49,027 nt of DNA from JABHIB01 sp964497715 (GTDB lineage Archaea > Nanobdellota > Nanobdellia > SCGC-AAA011-G17 > PNOQ01): NCBI GenBank assembly GCA_964497715.1, contig CAZCDH010000002.1:1-49027 (forward strand). Direction: 5' to 3'. The notes below the pieces were generated by a model. It had not been told where the DNA came from. It saw only the letters and a program-made list of their open reading frames with translations, and did no database searches. Shown one piece after another: positions 1-7,641 of the stretch; the stretch's first letter is position 1; each line of letters begins with the position of its first letter. The translations under genes and the position numbers were made by a program.

Positions 1-235
1 CTCCACCACTAACAGTTGTAGCAGTTGCTAAACCGTCCATGTACGTCTGTATAGTACTTCTTGCATCAGCATCAGCAGAACCAGCACCAATAACCATTGC
101 TACGTTTACGTAAGCATCGGAAGCCACAAAAGGCTCAGGTAAAGTTCCTAAATCAGCTGCAAGAGCACCTGTCATTGTAGCTCCAAGCATGGCAATACCA
201 GTACCCACAGCTGCAATTTGTTTTATAAATTTCAT
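1..235 (-). CDS. S-layer protein, N-terminal fragment (runs off the left edge)
   Basis: The visible part is the first 78 residues. It has a basic n-region (MKFIKQ), a hydrophobic stretch rich in Gly, Ala and Met, and a signal-peptidase-like end (GALAA). After that come DLGTLPEPFV and a segment with VIGAGS and ADADARSTIQ. This N-terminus matches the DPANN S-layer proteins I know, where a short N-terminal block after the signal recurs. The start is ATG at 235-233, preceded by a strong Shine-Dalgarno GGAGGTG at 247-253. The gene has its own TATA box and a leader of roughly 105 bases, unusual here because most genes look leaderless. The partial end is the window edge, not a truncation. The S-layer call is from the N-terminus only. 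Confidence 0.75.
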   Translation of the reverse strand, partial: MKFIKQIAAVGTGIAMLGATMTGALAADLGTLPEPFVASDAYVNVAMVIGAGSADADARSTIQTYMDGLATATTVSGG

Positions 236-436
236 ATTAAAATTCACACCTCCAAAGTGTAAAAATTTTAACCTCTTTTTTTATGCCAAGATCGCTGTCG
301 TCAAAACATCCTAAGTCGCTGTATATTATCATTATTACTAAATTCAAACTAATTTTGGCCTTTTATAAACTTTTATACACTTCAGAACATAATTAAGCCT
401 CAAACTAAAGAATTTGGACAATACAGCCGATTTTAA
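236..436 (-). promoter_or_regulatory. S-layer promoter and long 5' leader with SD hairpin
   Basis: This 201-base gene-free stretch holds two TATA-like boxes read on the minus strand (around 363-369 and 371-379), which place transcription start near 340. The leader carries two similar short repeats beginning ACAGCGA. At its 3' end is a 7-bp hairpin (243-249 pairing with 257-263, one G-U pair) whose 7-base loop TTTGGAG exposes the Shine-Dalgarno core. TSS position is inferred from TATA spacing. Confidence 0.55.
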
Positions 437-859
437 CTACTTTCTACACAAAATAGCACGAATTTCGTACCCACCAGGGATAAAAACGCTACTAGAACCC
501 ACTCCTTCACTACAATCACCGACGACAGGAAGGCAAGAAGCACCACTAGAGAATTTCAACTCAAACCCAACACTTTCATCAATCATTGAATTAAGAGTGG
601 CATTCACAAAATCATTAACTTTTAAACAGTCAATCGAATTCCCGTCACAACAGCTAACAGCAAGAGTTTCAAAACTTACAGGTCCCAAATCAGCACGATA
701 AATAGCATTAACTAAATTATCAATTTTAACACTATAATAAATATCCAAATCCCTACCACTATCTTCACGAGATCCCAACTTCAAAGCAAACAAACCAATA
801 ACCACAATCAAAAATACAATAATAACTAATCCCATCATCTCTATCTGACCAAGTTTCAT
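437..859 (-). CDS. Pilin-like class III signal protein (MKLGQ)
   Basis: A 140-aa protein with a short charged N-terminus ending in G-Q (MKLGQIEMMG), one strongly hydrophobic helix (residues about 9-25) and a soluble domain with several cysteines (SCCDG, DCLK, ASC, DCSEG). This is the layout of archaeal type IV pilin-like proteins, where a prepilin peptidase would cut between G and Q. An in-frame GTG at 871 exists. I prefer ATG at 859 because it overlaps the previous stop as ATGA, has GAGGTGG at 867-873 and gives the family N-terminus. It is the last gene of the series before the S-layer gene. Specific role unknown. Confidence 0.7.
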   Translation of the reverse strand: MKLGQIEMMGLVIIVFLIVVIGLFALKLGSREDSGRDLDIYYSVKIDNLVNAIYRADLGPVSFETLAVSCCDGNSIDCLKVNDFVNATLNSMIDESVGFELKFSSGASCLPVVGDCSEGVGSSSVFIPGGYEIRAILCRK

Positions 860-1299
860 TCTAAACACCACCTCACTACAAGCTCAGAAACAGAATTCCT
901 TTTAATACTAGGATCATACAAACTTACAGGACTACTAATAACTCTCTGTTCAGAACAAGAAACAAAATCCGAATAAATAACATATTCAATTCCAGACCTT
1001 GTAAAACTAATCCTCTTATCTTTAAACAATTTATACTCGGAGACACTAGAATTGAATGCCAAAATTTTCAACCAATCAAGACACTCATCCTCGTGCATTA
1101 AATGTGAACACTTAAACTCTGCCATGTTTGGAATAACCTCTATCAACTGTCTGAATCTAAACTCTTCATATTCATCAGCAGAATTTTGTATACCTTTAGA
1201 AGTAGAGTTATAGAAAAAAACCATACCTATTAATATTAAAATCATAACTAAAAAAATAACAATTATACTTTCCTGCATCTGCATCTGTCCACGCTTCAT
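856..1299 (-). CDS. Pilin-like class III signal protein (MKRGQ)
   Basis: A 147-aa protein starting MKRGQMQMQES, then a long hydrophobic helix (about residues 12-30) and a soluble domain with conserved-looking cysteines (FKCSH, DECLDW, FVSCSEQ, VRWCLE). The KRG|Q junction resembles the class III signal cut by EppA-type prepilin peptidases; the E after the Q segment fits pilin assembly signals. The ATG directly follows the upstream TAG stop (TAGATG) and has a GAGGTGG Shine-Dalgarno at 1310-1316, so translation is coupled. It overlaps the next gene by 4 bases. Likely a minor pilin or pseudopilin; no specific family recognised. Confidence 0.7.
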   Translation of the reverse strand: MKRGQMQMQESIIVIFLVMILILIGMVFFYNSTSKGIQNSADEYEEFRFRQLIEVIPNMAEFKCSHLMHEDECLDWLKILAFNSSVSEYKLFKDKRISFTRSGIEYVIYSDFVSCSEQRVISSPVSLYDPSIKRNSVSELVVRWCLE

Positions 1300-2136
1300 C
1301 TAGAAAACCACCTCGCATTCAAAATTACTCAGTGCCAAATTCTCTGATTCAAGAGCGTTAGAATCGTCAACACTTAAGCTGTTTAAAGCAGAGACAATAG
1401 GAGAATAATTACATCCGCCTAAATTCTGAGCCTTGTACAAATAACTCGATTTCATAAACTCAAATCTTTCAATCAATTTATCATAATTACACTCGTACTG
1501 GAAAGCATCATTAGAAAAGATTGCAGCATAAATAAATTCATCAGAGTGATAAGGAAATTCCAAATTCTCCTCGACAAACAGAACACTAGATGAACTAACA
1601 ACTATCTCCCTACCTGGATAAATATCTCCAACATTAGAAGAAAGAACTACAACATCAGCAGACGAAGCATCACTAACAATCAAAAACTTTTCTTCCATTA
1701 AAGAGCTAAGAGAACTTAAAGAAGAATCAAAATAATACTTTCTAGAAGCATCACTAAAATAAACAAAATTATCAACTCTAAAAGGAGCATACCAACTCTT
1801 GCTCCAGATAACATAATCGCTAGACAGAGAATTGCTTCCAAAAACAACACCTAACATTCTCAAACTAACATCATCATTAATCCAGAAAGCACTACAATCA
1901 TCAAGATCAAAAAATAATTTAAAAGAAGGAATATTAGGACTATAAGATAAATACTGTTCACTACTTTTTGCACTAGTTACAAGGTTGTTGAAATTTCTAG
2001 CTATCGCAGCACTCTCTTTAGTTTCTTGTAGGTCCGTATACTTAACACCAAACCCAACAAAGAACATAAAAATAATCATTCCTGCAAACACTGCGAAGAC
2101 CCAACTGAACTGAGCACCCTGACCTCTTTTATCCAT
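1300..2136 (-). CDS. Pilin-like class III signal protein (MDKRGQ)
   Basis: A 278-aa protein with an MDKRGQGAQFSW start, one hydrophobic N-terminal helix (about residues 12-32) and an extracellular domain rich in Ser, Phe and Tyr with a few cysteines (DDCSAFW, YECNYD, GGCNYS). It is longer than its two downstream neighbours but shares the N-terminal plan, so it is probably another pseudopilin-like subunit. A TATA box at 2159-2167 lies 27 bases before the ATG, so this gene starts its own transcript after the toxin-antitoxin block. Downstream genes follow without a gap. Function of the soluble domain unknown. Confidence 0.7.
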   Translation of the reverse strand: MDKRGQGAQFSWVFAVFAGMIIFMFFVGFGVKYTDLQETKESAAIARNFNNLVTSAKSSEQYLSYSPNIPSFKLFFDLDDCSAFWINDDVSLRMLGVVFGSNSLSSDYVIWSKSWYAPFRVDNFVYFSDASRKYYFDSSLSSLSSLMEEKFLIVSDASSADVVVLSSNVGDIYPGREIVVSSSSVLFVEENLEFPYHSDEFIYAAIFSNDAFQYECNYDKLIERFEFMKSSYLYKAQNLGGCNYSPIVSALNSLSVDDSNALESENLALSNFECEVVF

Positions 2137-2158
2137 AACCTAAAAATCGAATCAGAAG

Positions 2159-2167
2159 TTTAAATAA
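2159..2167 (-). promoter_or_regulatory. TATA box of the three-gene pilin-like transcript
   Basis: TTATTTAAA read on the minus strand, centred about 27 bases before the ATG at 2136, the spacing expected for a leaderless archaeal transcript. Confidence 0.5.
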
Positions 2168-2195
2168 TTTGTGTTATATAACAAAAATAAATTGA

Positions 2196-2453
2196 TCATA
2201 GTTTCTTATATATATTTTTTCTATGACCTACTTCAATAACATGAATTATTAATTTATTATTAATAATATCTAAGATAACTCTATATTTTCCAACCCTTAG
2301 CTTATAATATCTAGAACCAACTAGTTTTCCAACTTTTGCATGTGGCCTAATCCTACAACTCATTAGAGCAGAAATAACTCTCTTTCTCTCTTGGATCTCT
2401 AACTTTTTAATATTTTTTTTGAATTCTTTAGAGAATAATAATTCAAAAATCAT
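2196..2453 (-). CDS. RelE/ParE-type toxin (mRNA interferase)
   Basis: An 85-aa basic protein. The N-terminal pattern FSKEFKKNIKKLEIQERKRV and the C-terminal pattern YYKLRVGKYRVILDI then VIEVGHRKNIYKKL are typical of the RelE/ParE fold, including the GxYRvi strand and the late H-R-x-x-Y residues used in RelE-type RNA cleavage. Its start overlaps the antitoxin stop by 4 bases (ATGA), the normal antitoxin-first order. Expected role: ribosome-dependent mRNA cleavage when free of antitoxin. It is one of two similar modules in a row inside a surface-protein locus. Confidence 0.85.
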   Translation of the reverse strand: MIFELLFSKEFKKNIKKLEIQERKRVISALMSCRIRPHAKVGKLVGSRYYKLRVGKYRVILDIINNKLIIHVIEVGHRKNIYKKL

Positions 2454-2668
2454 AATCCTATCTCACTCTTAATCTCTTCAAGAGTATAAACTCTTCCAGC
2501 CTTAATATCTTCTTCAGACTTTTTAATATTCTTCAGTGTTTCTTCAGATAGTTCTGCACTATCTTCTATTAAATTCCAAATCACTTCTTCATAAGTTTCC
2601 CTATCGTAAAGTTTTTTTTCATTTAAAGTTTCTTGAAGATTTCCACTTATTTGAATTGTCGTTACCAT
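2450..2668 (-). CDS. Antitoxin of a RelE-type module
   Basis: A 72-aa protein starting MVTTIQISGNLQETLNEK with KKLYDRETYEEVIWNL next. This pattern belongs to a widespread archaeal antitoxin family found next to RelE or VapC toxins: an N-terminal DNA-binding strand-helix part, then an acidic toxin-binding tail (KKSEEDIKAGRVYTLEEI). The ATG lies 26 bases from the centre of the TATA box at 2691-2698, so the mRNA is probably leaderless and the operator lies over that box. The toxin start overlaps its stop. Confidence 0.8.
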   Translation of the reverse strand: MVTTIQISGNLQETLNEKKLYDRETYEEVIWNLIEDSAELSEETLKNIKKSEEDIKAGRVYTLEEIKSEIGL

Positions 2669-2709
2669 AGTGAACTATAGCCAGATATAGTATATAAACC
2701 TTCCTATAT
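2655..2709. repeat. 55-bp direct repeat, copy 1 (left flank of the N gap)
   Basis: These 55 bases, covering the first codons of the antitoxin and its promoter, are repeated base for base at 2810-2864 on the other side of the N gap. The most likely cause is a contig-end overlap left by an assembler; a real tandem duplication is possible. Confidence 0.9.
2691..2709 (-). promoter_or_regulatory. Promoter/operator of toxin-antitoxin module 1
   Basis: TATATAAACCTTCCTATAT (plus-strand reading) is a TATA box plus flanking bases. The same 19 bases stand at 3442-3460 before the second antitoxin. TATA-to-ATG spacing of about 26 bases indicates a leaderless transcript. Confidence 0.6.
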
Positions 2710-2809
2710 NNNNNNNNNNNNNNNNNNNNNNNNNNNNNNNNNNNNNNNNNNNNNNNNNNNNNNNNNNNNNNNNNNNNNNNNNNNNNNNNNNNNNNNNNNN
2801 NNNNNNNNN
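2710..2809. other. Assembly gap (100 N)
   Basis: Exactly 100 unknown bases, the conventional placeholder for a gap of unknown size. No gene should be called across it. The flanks are identical for 55 bases, so the true gap may be zero or negative. Confidence 0.98.
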
Positions 2810-2864
2810 ATTGTCGTTACCATAGTGAACTATAGCCAGATATAGTATATAAACCTTCCTATAT
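2810..2864. repeat. 55-bp direct repeat, copy 2 (right flank of the N gap)
   Basis: Identical to 2655-2709. It includes another copy of the antitoxin ATG (minus strand, 2823-2821) that runs into the N gap. If the repeat is an assembly overlap, collapsing it leaves one antitoxin promoter between the two modules. Confidence 0.9.
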
Positions 2865-2878
2865 CGACACAAATAGTT

Positions 2879-3181
2879 TCAAATATGATTTTTAAGATAA
2901 TTTTTCAAACCCTTATAATCTTTATCTCTATCAAGAATACAGTGTATGAGTATATGAGATCCATCGACTTCATAAATGACTCTTTTTTCTTTTCTGTTAT
3001 TTTCAAATCTAACTCTAAAGAGCAAATAATTAAATCCTTTAACTCTTTTATATCTATGAGGATTTTGCTTAATCAATTTGAATTTTTTTTCTAGAATTCT
3101 CTTAGATTTTGAAGTTAGTTTATCTAACTGTTTAAGGAAAAATCTTGAAGGCTTAAGAACATATTCCAAATTATCACCCAT
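2879..3181 (-). CDS. RelE/ParE-type toxin of module 2
   Basis: About 100 aa starting MGDNLEYVLKPSRFF, with FLKQLDKLTSKSKRIL then NPHRYKRVKGFNYLLFRVRF and RVIYEVDGSHILIHC, the strand-helix-strand pattern of the RelE/ParE superfamily. An upstream in-frame start exists at 3214, but ATG at 3181 gives the usual toxin N-terminus and an 8-base overlap with the antitoxin stop. It is only distantly similar to the module 1 toxin, so the two pairs are not recent copies of each other. Confidence 0.75.
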   Translation of the reverse strand: MGDNLEYVLKPSRFFLKQLDKLTSKSKRILEKKFKLIKQNPHRYKRVKGFNYLLFRVRFENNRKEKRVIYEVDGSHILIHCILDRDKDYKGLKNYLKNHI

Positions 3182-3416
3182 CCAGTTTCTCAAACAATTC
3201 TTTTTCAGTTCCAAAAAGATTTTTATTTTTAGTTAGATTAGTTAATTTTTTCACTAATTTAATCTCTTCTGAACTAAGTTCCTCTTCATCAAATAACTTC
3301 TCCCTAACAACTTCTTTGATGAACTCCTGTACTGTTCCAAAACCATTCTCTTCAGCAAAAGTTTTAGCAGAACTAAGCAGATTATTCGGCATTCTTACAT
3401 TTATTTGAGTATTCAT
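3174..3416 (-). CDS. Ribbon-helix-helix antitoxin of module 2
   Basis: An 80-aa protein: MNTQINVRMPNNLLSSAK is a ribbon-helix-helix DNA-binding start, followed by FGTVQEFIKEVVREKL (the second helix) and an acidic, Lys-rich toxin-binding tail. An earlier in-frame ATG (3437) exists, but the TATA box at 3442-3449 would put the transcript start near 3420, after it; the ATG at 3416 therefore fits better and gives the standard RHH N-terminus. Confidence 0.75.
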   Translation of the reverse strand: MNTQINVRMPNNLLSSAKTFAEENGFGTVQEFIKEVVREKLFDEEELSSEEIKLVKKLTNLTKNKNLFGTEKELFEKLDG

Positions 3417-3441
3417 AGTGATATTAATAGATACCAATTGA

Positions 3442-3460
3442 TATATAAACCTTCCTATAT
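3442..3460 (-). promoter_or_regulatory. Promoter/operator of toxin-antitoxin module 2
   Basis: The same 19 bases as at 2691-2709, here overlapping the TAG stop of the upstream pilin-like gene. Identity between two otherwise unlike modules suggests a shared operator or a duplicated promoter. Confidence 0.6.
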
Positions 3461-3943
3461 TAACCTAGCAATAATCCCAGTCCCATTGTTAAAAAACTTA
3501 ACATCAAAACTGCCATCGGAAGTACCGTCACAAAGAGGACTACTTTCTAAAACAAGAAGAGGAATAAAACCATAACTCAATTCTTCTCCGGAGAAATAAA
3601 CATTATCACTGTCACTATAACTAGAAGTTATATTCATATAAGTTGCTAGAGTCTCATCTAAAACAGAACTAAAATTTTGTTCTAAAGAGTGATCCATAAT
3701 ACAAATCTCATCAATACCCTCAGGAATACTTATAGAGTTAGCATAAACAACACTACCATAATTATCGCTATAAACCTGATCAACCTTGCCTTCTAAATCA
3801 TTAATAAAAACACTATACTCTACACTATCTCCAGTATCAATAACTCCTGCTATCCACTTAGCTCCTATTAATAATACAAGCACAGCTACGATGACATAGA
3901 ACATATAAATAAATGGCTGACCTAATACTTGTCCACGTTTCAT
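3455..3943 (-). CDS. Pilin-like class III signal protein (MKRGQ)
   Basis: A 162-aa protein: MKRGQVLGQPFIYMFY, one hydrophobic helix (about residues 10-30), then a soluble domain with EICIMDHSLEQNF and SPLCDGTSDGSF. Same plan as the other KRGQ proteins in this locus. Its ATG overlaps the TGA of the giant Cys-rich protein by 4 bases, so the two are translated together. Probably an inner-membrane-anchored pilin-like partner of the giant protein; no closer family recognised. Confidence 0.7.
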   Translation of the reverse strand: MKRGQVLGQPFIYMFYVIVAVLVLLIGAKWIAGVIDTGDSVEYSVFINDLEGKVDQVYSDNYGSVVYANSISIPEGIDEICIMDHSLEQNFSSVLDETLATYMNITSSYSDSDNVYFSGEELSYGFIPLLVLESSPLCDGTSDGSFDVKFFNNGTGIIARLI

Positions 3944-6900
3944 GGATATATTGTAAAGCTCCCTATATTATCAAAATCATCCTGACATTTAATATAATAA
4001 ACATCAGATCCTAAAGGAGCATAATGTACAGTTCTATCAAGACCAGAAGATTGCATCGCATTTCCTTCTGTTTCAAATGCAAAATTAGAGACCTCATTAT
4101 CATATTTACAATTAGCTGCCTCACTCAATACAAGATATAAATAATTTTGACCAGTATAAATACTCACAGGTTCTGGCGCATCTTCATCAGACACAACATA
4201 AAATGCAGAACTATCACTTACAACATTATCTGCAAGATCTTCACAACTAACAACTAAGTTATGTAAAGTTCCAAAAGGACTTCCACTCAAAGCATCAGGA
4301 TGTTCTAAAACAAAACTCGGTCCAGACACTTCACTGAATTGATAACTCTGACCATCTAAAGTGTAGCTACACACAGTACCACCAATCACACTCTCTGCGA
4401 ATACTTGGATCAAAGGTGTTGAATCATAAGTTAAATTTCCGTCAGCAGGACTATCTATAGTAACATTAAAACTAGGTACGATATTAAAAGTTGCATTCAA
4501 GGAATCATACTGAAGATTCGCTTGAACAAGACCTTCATTACCACTATTGTCTCTACATGCAAATTGGTACAAATAAGTCTCAATCCCATTTAATTCAAGA
4601 TCAGGAGTTCCACTAAATACTAAATCAGTACTGAACATCTGGCAATCTGCAGTCTCACTTCCAGGACAAGCCACAGGAGTTCCACCACCGAAAGAATTTT
4701 CCATAGTAGCATACTCGGAGTTATCTTGAGAATATCTACAACCTTCTACACCATTAGGATTATCTCCAACAATAATATTCCAATTAACAGAGTTTGTACC
4801 TTCAGTCCTATAGATCCCATTAGGTGGACTCATACTCCAGAAAGTAGGAGGTAAATAATCTGGTCTATCTCCAAACTTAACCTGTACAGAATAATAATCT
4901 TCACTAACTCCTTGATGATTCTCACTTAGATCTTCACACTTAATATAATAAGTAGCTCCGCCACCCTCTTTATCAGACTCGCTAAGATCAAATAAAATAT
5001 CATTAGTGAAAGGATAATCTGATCTGCTAAATAAATTCATCTCGCTATACTCCATTCCACTAGCATCACCATACCTACAATTAGCCCTCTCAGGTTCACC
5101 AGCATCATTAGTAGTATTAACATTTATCTTAATTGAACCTACATCTTCCCAACCATAAACTCCAGAAAGAGGGGCAACTAAATTATTCATATTATTATTT
5201 TCAACGCTCTCTAAATACTCAATATAATTACCTTCTAAATCATAAACATCTAATCTAATATAGCTTACATGTGGCTCTTCTGCATCTCCAGAATCAATAG
5301 CAACACACGCACCAGTACCTGGATCATCACTATTCGGTACATATGCACAATGTTCATTATCTGCACCAAGAATATTACATCTATCTTCACTACAGTCCCA
5401 CTGTCCTTCAGGTCCACCGCATTGCCAGCAATGATCACTATTAGTATATGATTGTTCAGGATCACAACTTCCAGCATTGACACCCTCAGCAAGTTGATAA
5501 ATAGTATACATAATTCCTAAAGTTCTCAAAGCAGTGTTCATAAAACTTCCAGATTCTGCAGCAACCTCATCAGAAACACTGTCTGTGAAATCTTCAGTTA
5601 TTTGATCTAAATAAACTTCATTATTAGGATTAACAATCTCCCAATCGCCAGGTCCTACTTGTAATCCATCGGCACCAAAATCAGAAACATAAGAAGAACC
5701 ATATCTAGTAGAATAATCACTAACAACACCGTTAGCAGCATCAAATATTTCATCTCCACTCAATCCACTAACTGCACCAAGTATGTCGCTATTAAGAGAC
5801 CTTTCAATAAAATATCTTCCAAGAGCTACAGAACTCATCGCACCTTCAGAACTAAGAAGCAATCTAGCAATATCAACAACTCCTTCACCAAGATCAAATC
5901 TATCTGCCATATCTGCAGAAACATCACTAGCTTCTAAAACTCTCTCATTGTTAAAAGTCCTAGCAATAGCAAGAGTCTTAGCTAAATCTGCCTTACCCTC
6001 ATCAGTCTCAGCAGAAAAATCATACTGTTCAACTTCTGCATTGACACGTTCAACATATCCACCAACAGTACCTATAACTCCCCAAAATAAATTACTACCA
6101 AACATAGACCAGATAGTCTGACCAACACCACCCAAAAATCCAGCATTATTAGGATCGCAAAATGGAGTAATCTGACAAATAACATACAAACTGATAGCAG
6201 TACCAACAGCAGTACCAATAACTCCTGAAGCAGCATTAACCAGAGATTCCCAATTAGCTCCTTCTGGAATGAAATCACAATCTCCAATTAGATTGCACTC
6301 TTGCTCAGTACAAATATTAGTATAAGGATCACCACCAGCACCACAAATATTACATCTCTCTTCTAAATCACTATCAGCAACATGAGGAGAATACTCAGGT
6401 TTAGGATTACAAGAACCAAGAGGAGACCATGCAAAGTCGTGATCATAATCACAAAGTTTTAACCCTTCATCATTCTCAATATCTTCACAATCATCAGGAG
6501 TACAATACTCTCCAACAAGAGGGAGTATAATATTTGTACCAATTCCAGGAAGGTAACCAAAAACATCTATCAGATGTCTTGCCTCTCCACACTCAAAACA
6601 AGCCTCTGCACCATTAGTTATGAACTTAGCATTTCTCCTATCAAATTCACCAAAATCCTTTACAGTACTTATACAAATTTTTTCACCATGGTCATAATTT
6701 TCAATAGCTTCAACTTCACCATTTTGACACTCTAAAACATACTCTTTCAAAAATTTACTCTTCTGATCACTAGAAAAAGAACCACTATACATTGTTAAAC
6801 AAAGTTGCTCACCATTCTTAAATTCTATAGGGTCACAATCAGGACAATCAGGGACACAAGAAGTTGTTATACACTCTGCATTCTCACTTCCACCATCTTC

Positions 6901-7641
6901 ATCAGCATCAAAACAAGTGTTATCAGGATAACCACAATCTTCAACAAGATCATCTCGATTTCCGTCACTATCATACCAAAATAATTTATGAACATCTCCT
7001 TCTTCAAGATTTCCACAATTCAAACTAGTGTGGCCATCAGGTTCACTTAACCTAGCTGAACAAGAACTAACAGAACTACATTCAGTATTAGCATGCCAAA
7101 AAATGGGATTGACACACATACTATTAAAAGTAAATTCACAACTGCCGGCCATCTCACAACAACCAACTTGATTATCAACACACTCATTATCACAAACAGC
7201 ATTATTAGTTATCATTGGATCATGTTCGCCAGAACAAATATTTTCTTCAACAACATTACAAAGACCATTACTTTCACAACAACCTAATTTACAAGCCTGA
7301 ACATTTTCTTTCGGTTGAGCATAAGGTGTTCCGCCCTCTGCACTACACTGAACCCTAGGATAATTAGACAAACAAGTACCAACAGCAGGAACACAAGTAT
7401 CTAATTCACAACTATCATCACCGTAAGCACCTAACTCAGAACAGCTAGTGTACTCAGCAAAAGTATCACACACACCAACATCAGCAACATCAACACAATA
7501 ATCTCCATTTGGATGAGTAATGCAACATCCATCTGCAGCATAAACTGGTTCACTCTCAAGAACAATCGCAATATTAAACATAGCAAAAACTATCAAAGCA
7601 GAAAGAAATACACTAACCAATTTTTTATGATTAACTAACAT
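3940..7641 (-). CDS. Giant secreted cysteine-rich surface protein
   Basis: About 1233 aa. The signal peptide has a basic start (MLVNHKKL), a hydrophobic core and a cut near EPVYA|ADG. The N-terminal ~480 residues are full of cysteines, with a recurring block of Gly-Cys-Cys, 3-4 residues, G-x-Cys, about 8 residues, Cys (GCCESNGLCNVVEENIC, GCCEMAGSCEFTFNSMC, and a looser first copy after the signal). A central Gly/Ala-rich hydrophobic stretch (VIGTAVGTAISLYVICQ, LFWGVIGTVGGYV) may be membrane-inserted. A second Cys cluster (CWQCGGPEGQWDC) and Ig-like beta domains (VTIDSPADGNLTYDSTPL) fill the C-terminal part. A TTG at 7659 with GGAGG upstream is an alternative start. It lies between two KRGQ genes with overlaps on both sides, so it belongs to the pilin-like operon, perhaps as a tip or adhesin subunit (inference). 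Confidence 0.75.
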   Translation of the reverse strand: MLVNHKKLVSVFLSALIVFAMFNIAIVLESEPVYAADGCCITHPNGDYCVDVADVGVCDTFAEYTSCSELGAYGDDSCELDTCVPAVGTCLSNYPRVQCSAEGGTPYAQPKENVQACKLGCCESNGLCNVVEENICSGEHDPMITNNAVCDNECVDNQVGCCEMAGSCEFTFNSMCVNPIFWHANTECSSVSSCSARLSEPDGHTSLNCGNLEEGDVHKLFWYDSDGNRDDLVEDCGYPDNTCFDADEDGGSENAECITTSCVPDCPDCDPIEFKNGEQLCLTMYSGSFSSDQKSKFLKEYVLECQNGEVEAIENYDHGEKICISTVKDFGEFDRRNAKFITNGAEACFECGEARHLIDVFGYLPGIGTNIILPLVGEYCTPDDCEDIENDEGLKLCDYDHDFAWSPLGSCNPKPEYSPHVADSDLEERCNICGAGGDPYTNICTEQECNLIGDCDFIPEGANWESLVNAASGVIGTAVGTAISLYVICQITPFCDPNNAGFLGGVGQTIWSMFGSNLFWGVIGTVGGYVERVNAEVEQYDFSAETDEGKADLAKTLAIARTFNNERVLEASDVSADMADRFDLGEGVVDIARLLLSSEGAMSSVALGRYFIERSLNSDILGAVSGLSGDEIFDAANGVVSDYSTRYGSSYVSDFGADGLQVGPGDWEIVNPNNEVYLDQITEDFTDSVSDEVAAESGSFMNTALRTLGIMYTIYQLAEGVNAGSCDPEQSYTNSDHCWQCGGPEGQWDCSEDRCNILGADNEHCAYVPNSDDPGTGACVAIDSGDAEEPHVSYIRLDVYDLEGNYIEYLESVENNNMNNLVAPLSGVYGWEDVGSIKINVNTTNDAGEPERANCRYGDASGMEYSEMNLFSRSDYPFTNDILFDLSESDKEGGGATYYIKCEDLSENHQGVSEDYYSVQVKFGDRPDYLPPTFWSMSPPNGIYRTEGTNSVNWNIIVGDNPNGVEGCRYSQDNSEYATMENSFGGGTPVACPGSETADCQMFSTDLVFSGTPDLELNGIETYLYQFACRDNSGNEGLVQANLQYDSLNATFNIVPSFNVTIDSPADGNLTYDSTPLIQVFAESVIGGTVCSYTLDGQSYQFSEVSGPSFVLEHPDALSGSPFGTLHNLVVSCEDLADNVVSDSSAFYVVSDEDAPEPVSIYTGQNYLYLVLSEAANCKYDNEVSNFAFETEGNAMQSSGLDRTVHYAPLGSDVYYIKCQDDFDNIGSFTIYP

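Noticed and set aside
2137..2195. Insertion-sequence remains between toxin module 1 and the pilin-like gene
   Set aside because: Only 59 bases, no inverted ends or target duplication seen.
2675..2872. Open frame running through the N gap on the minus strand
   Set aside because: It consists of two promoter copies and unknown bases; the reading frame through Ns has no meaning.
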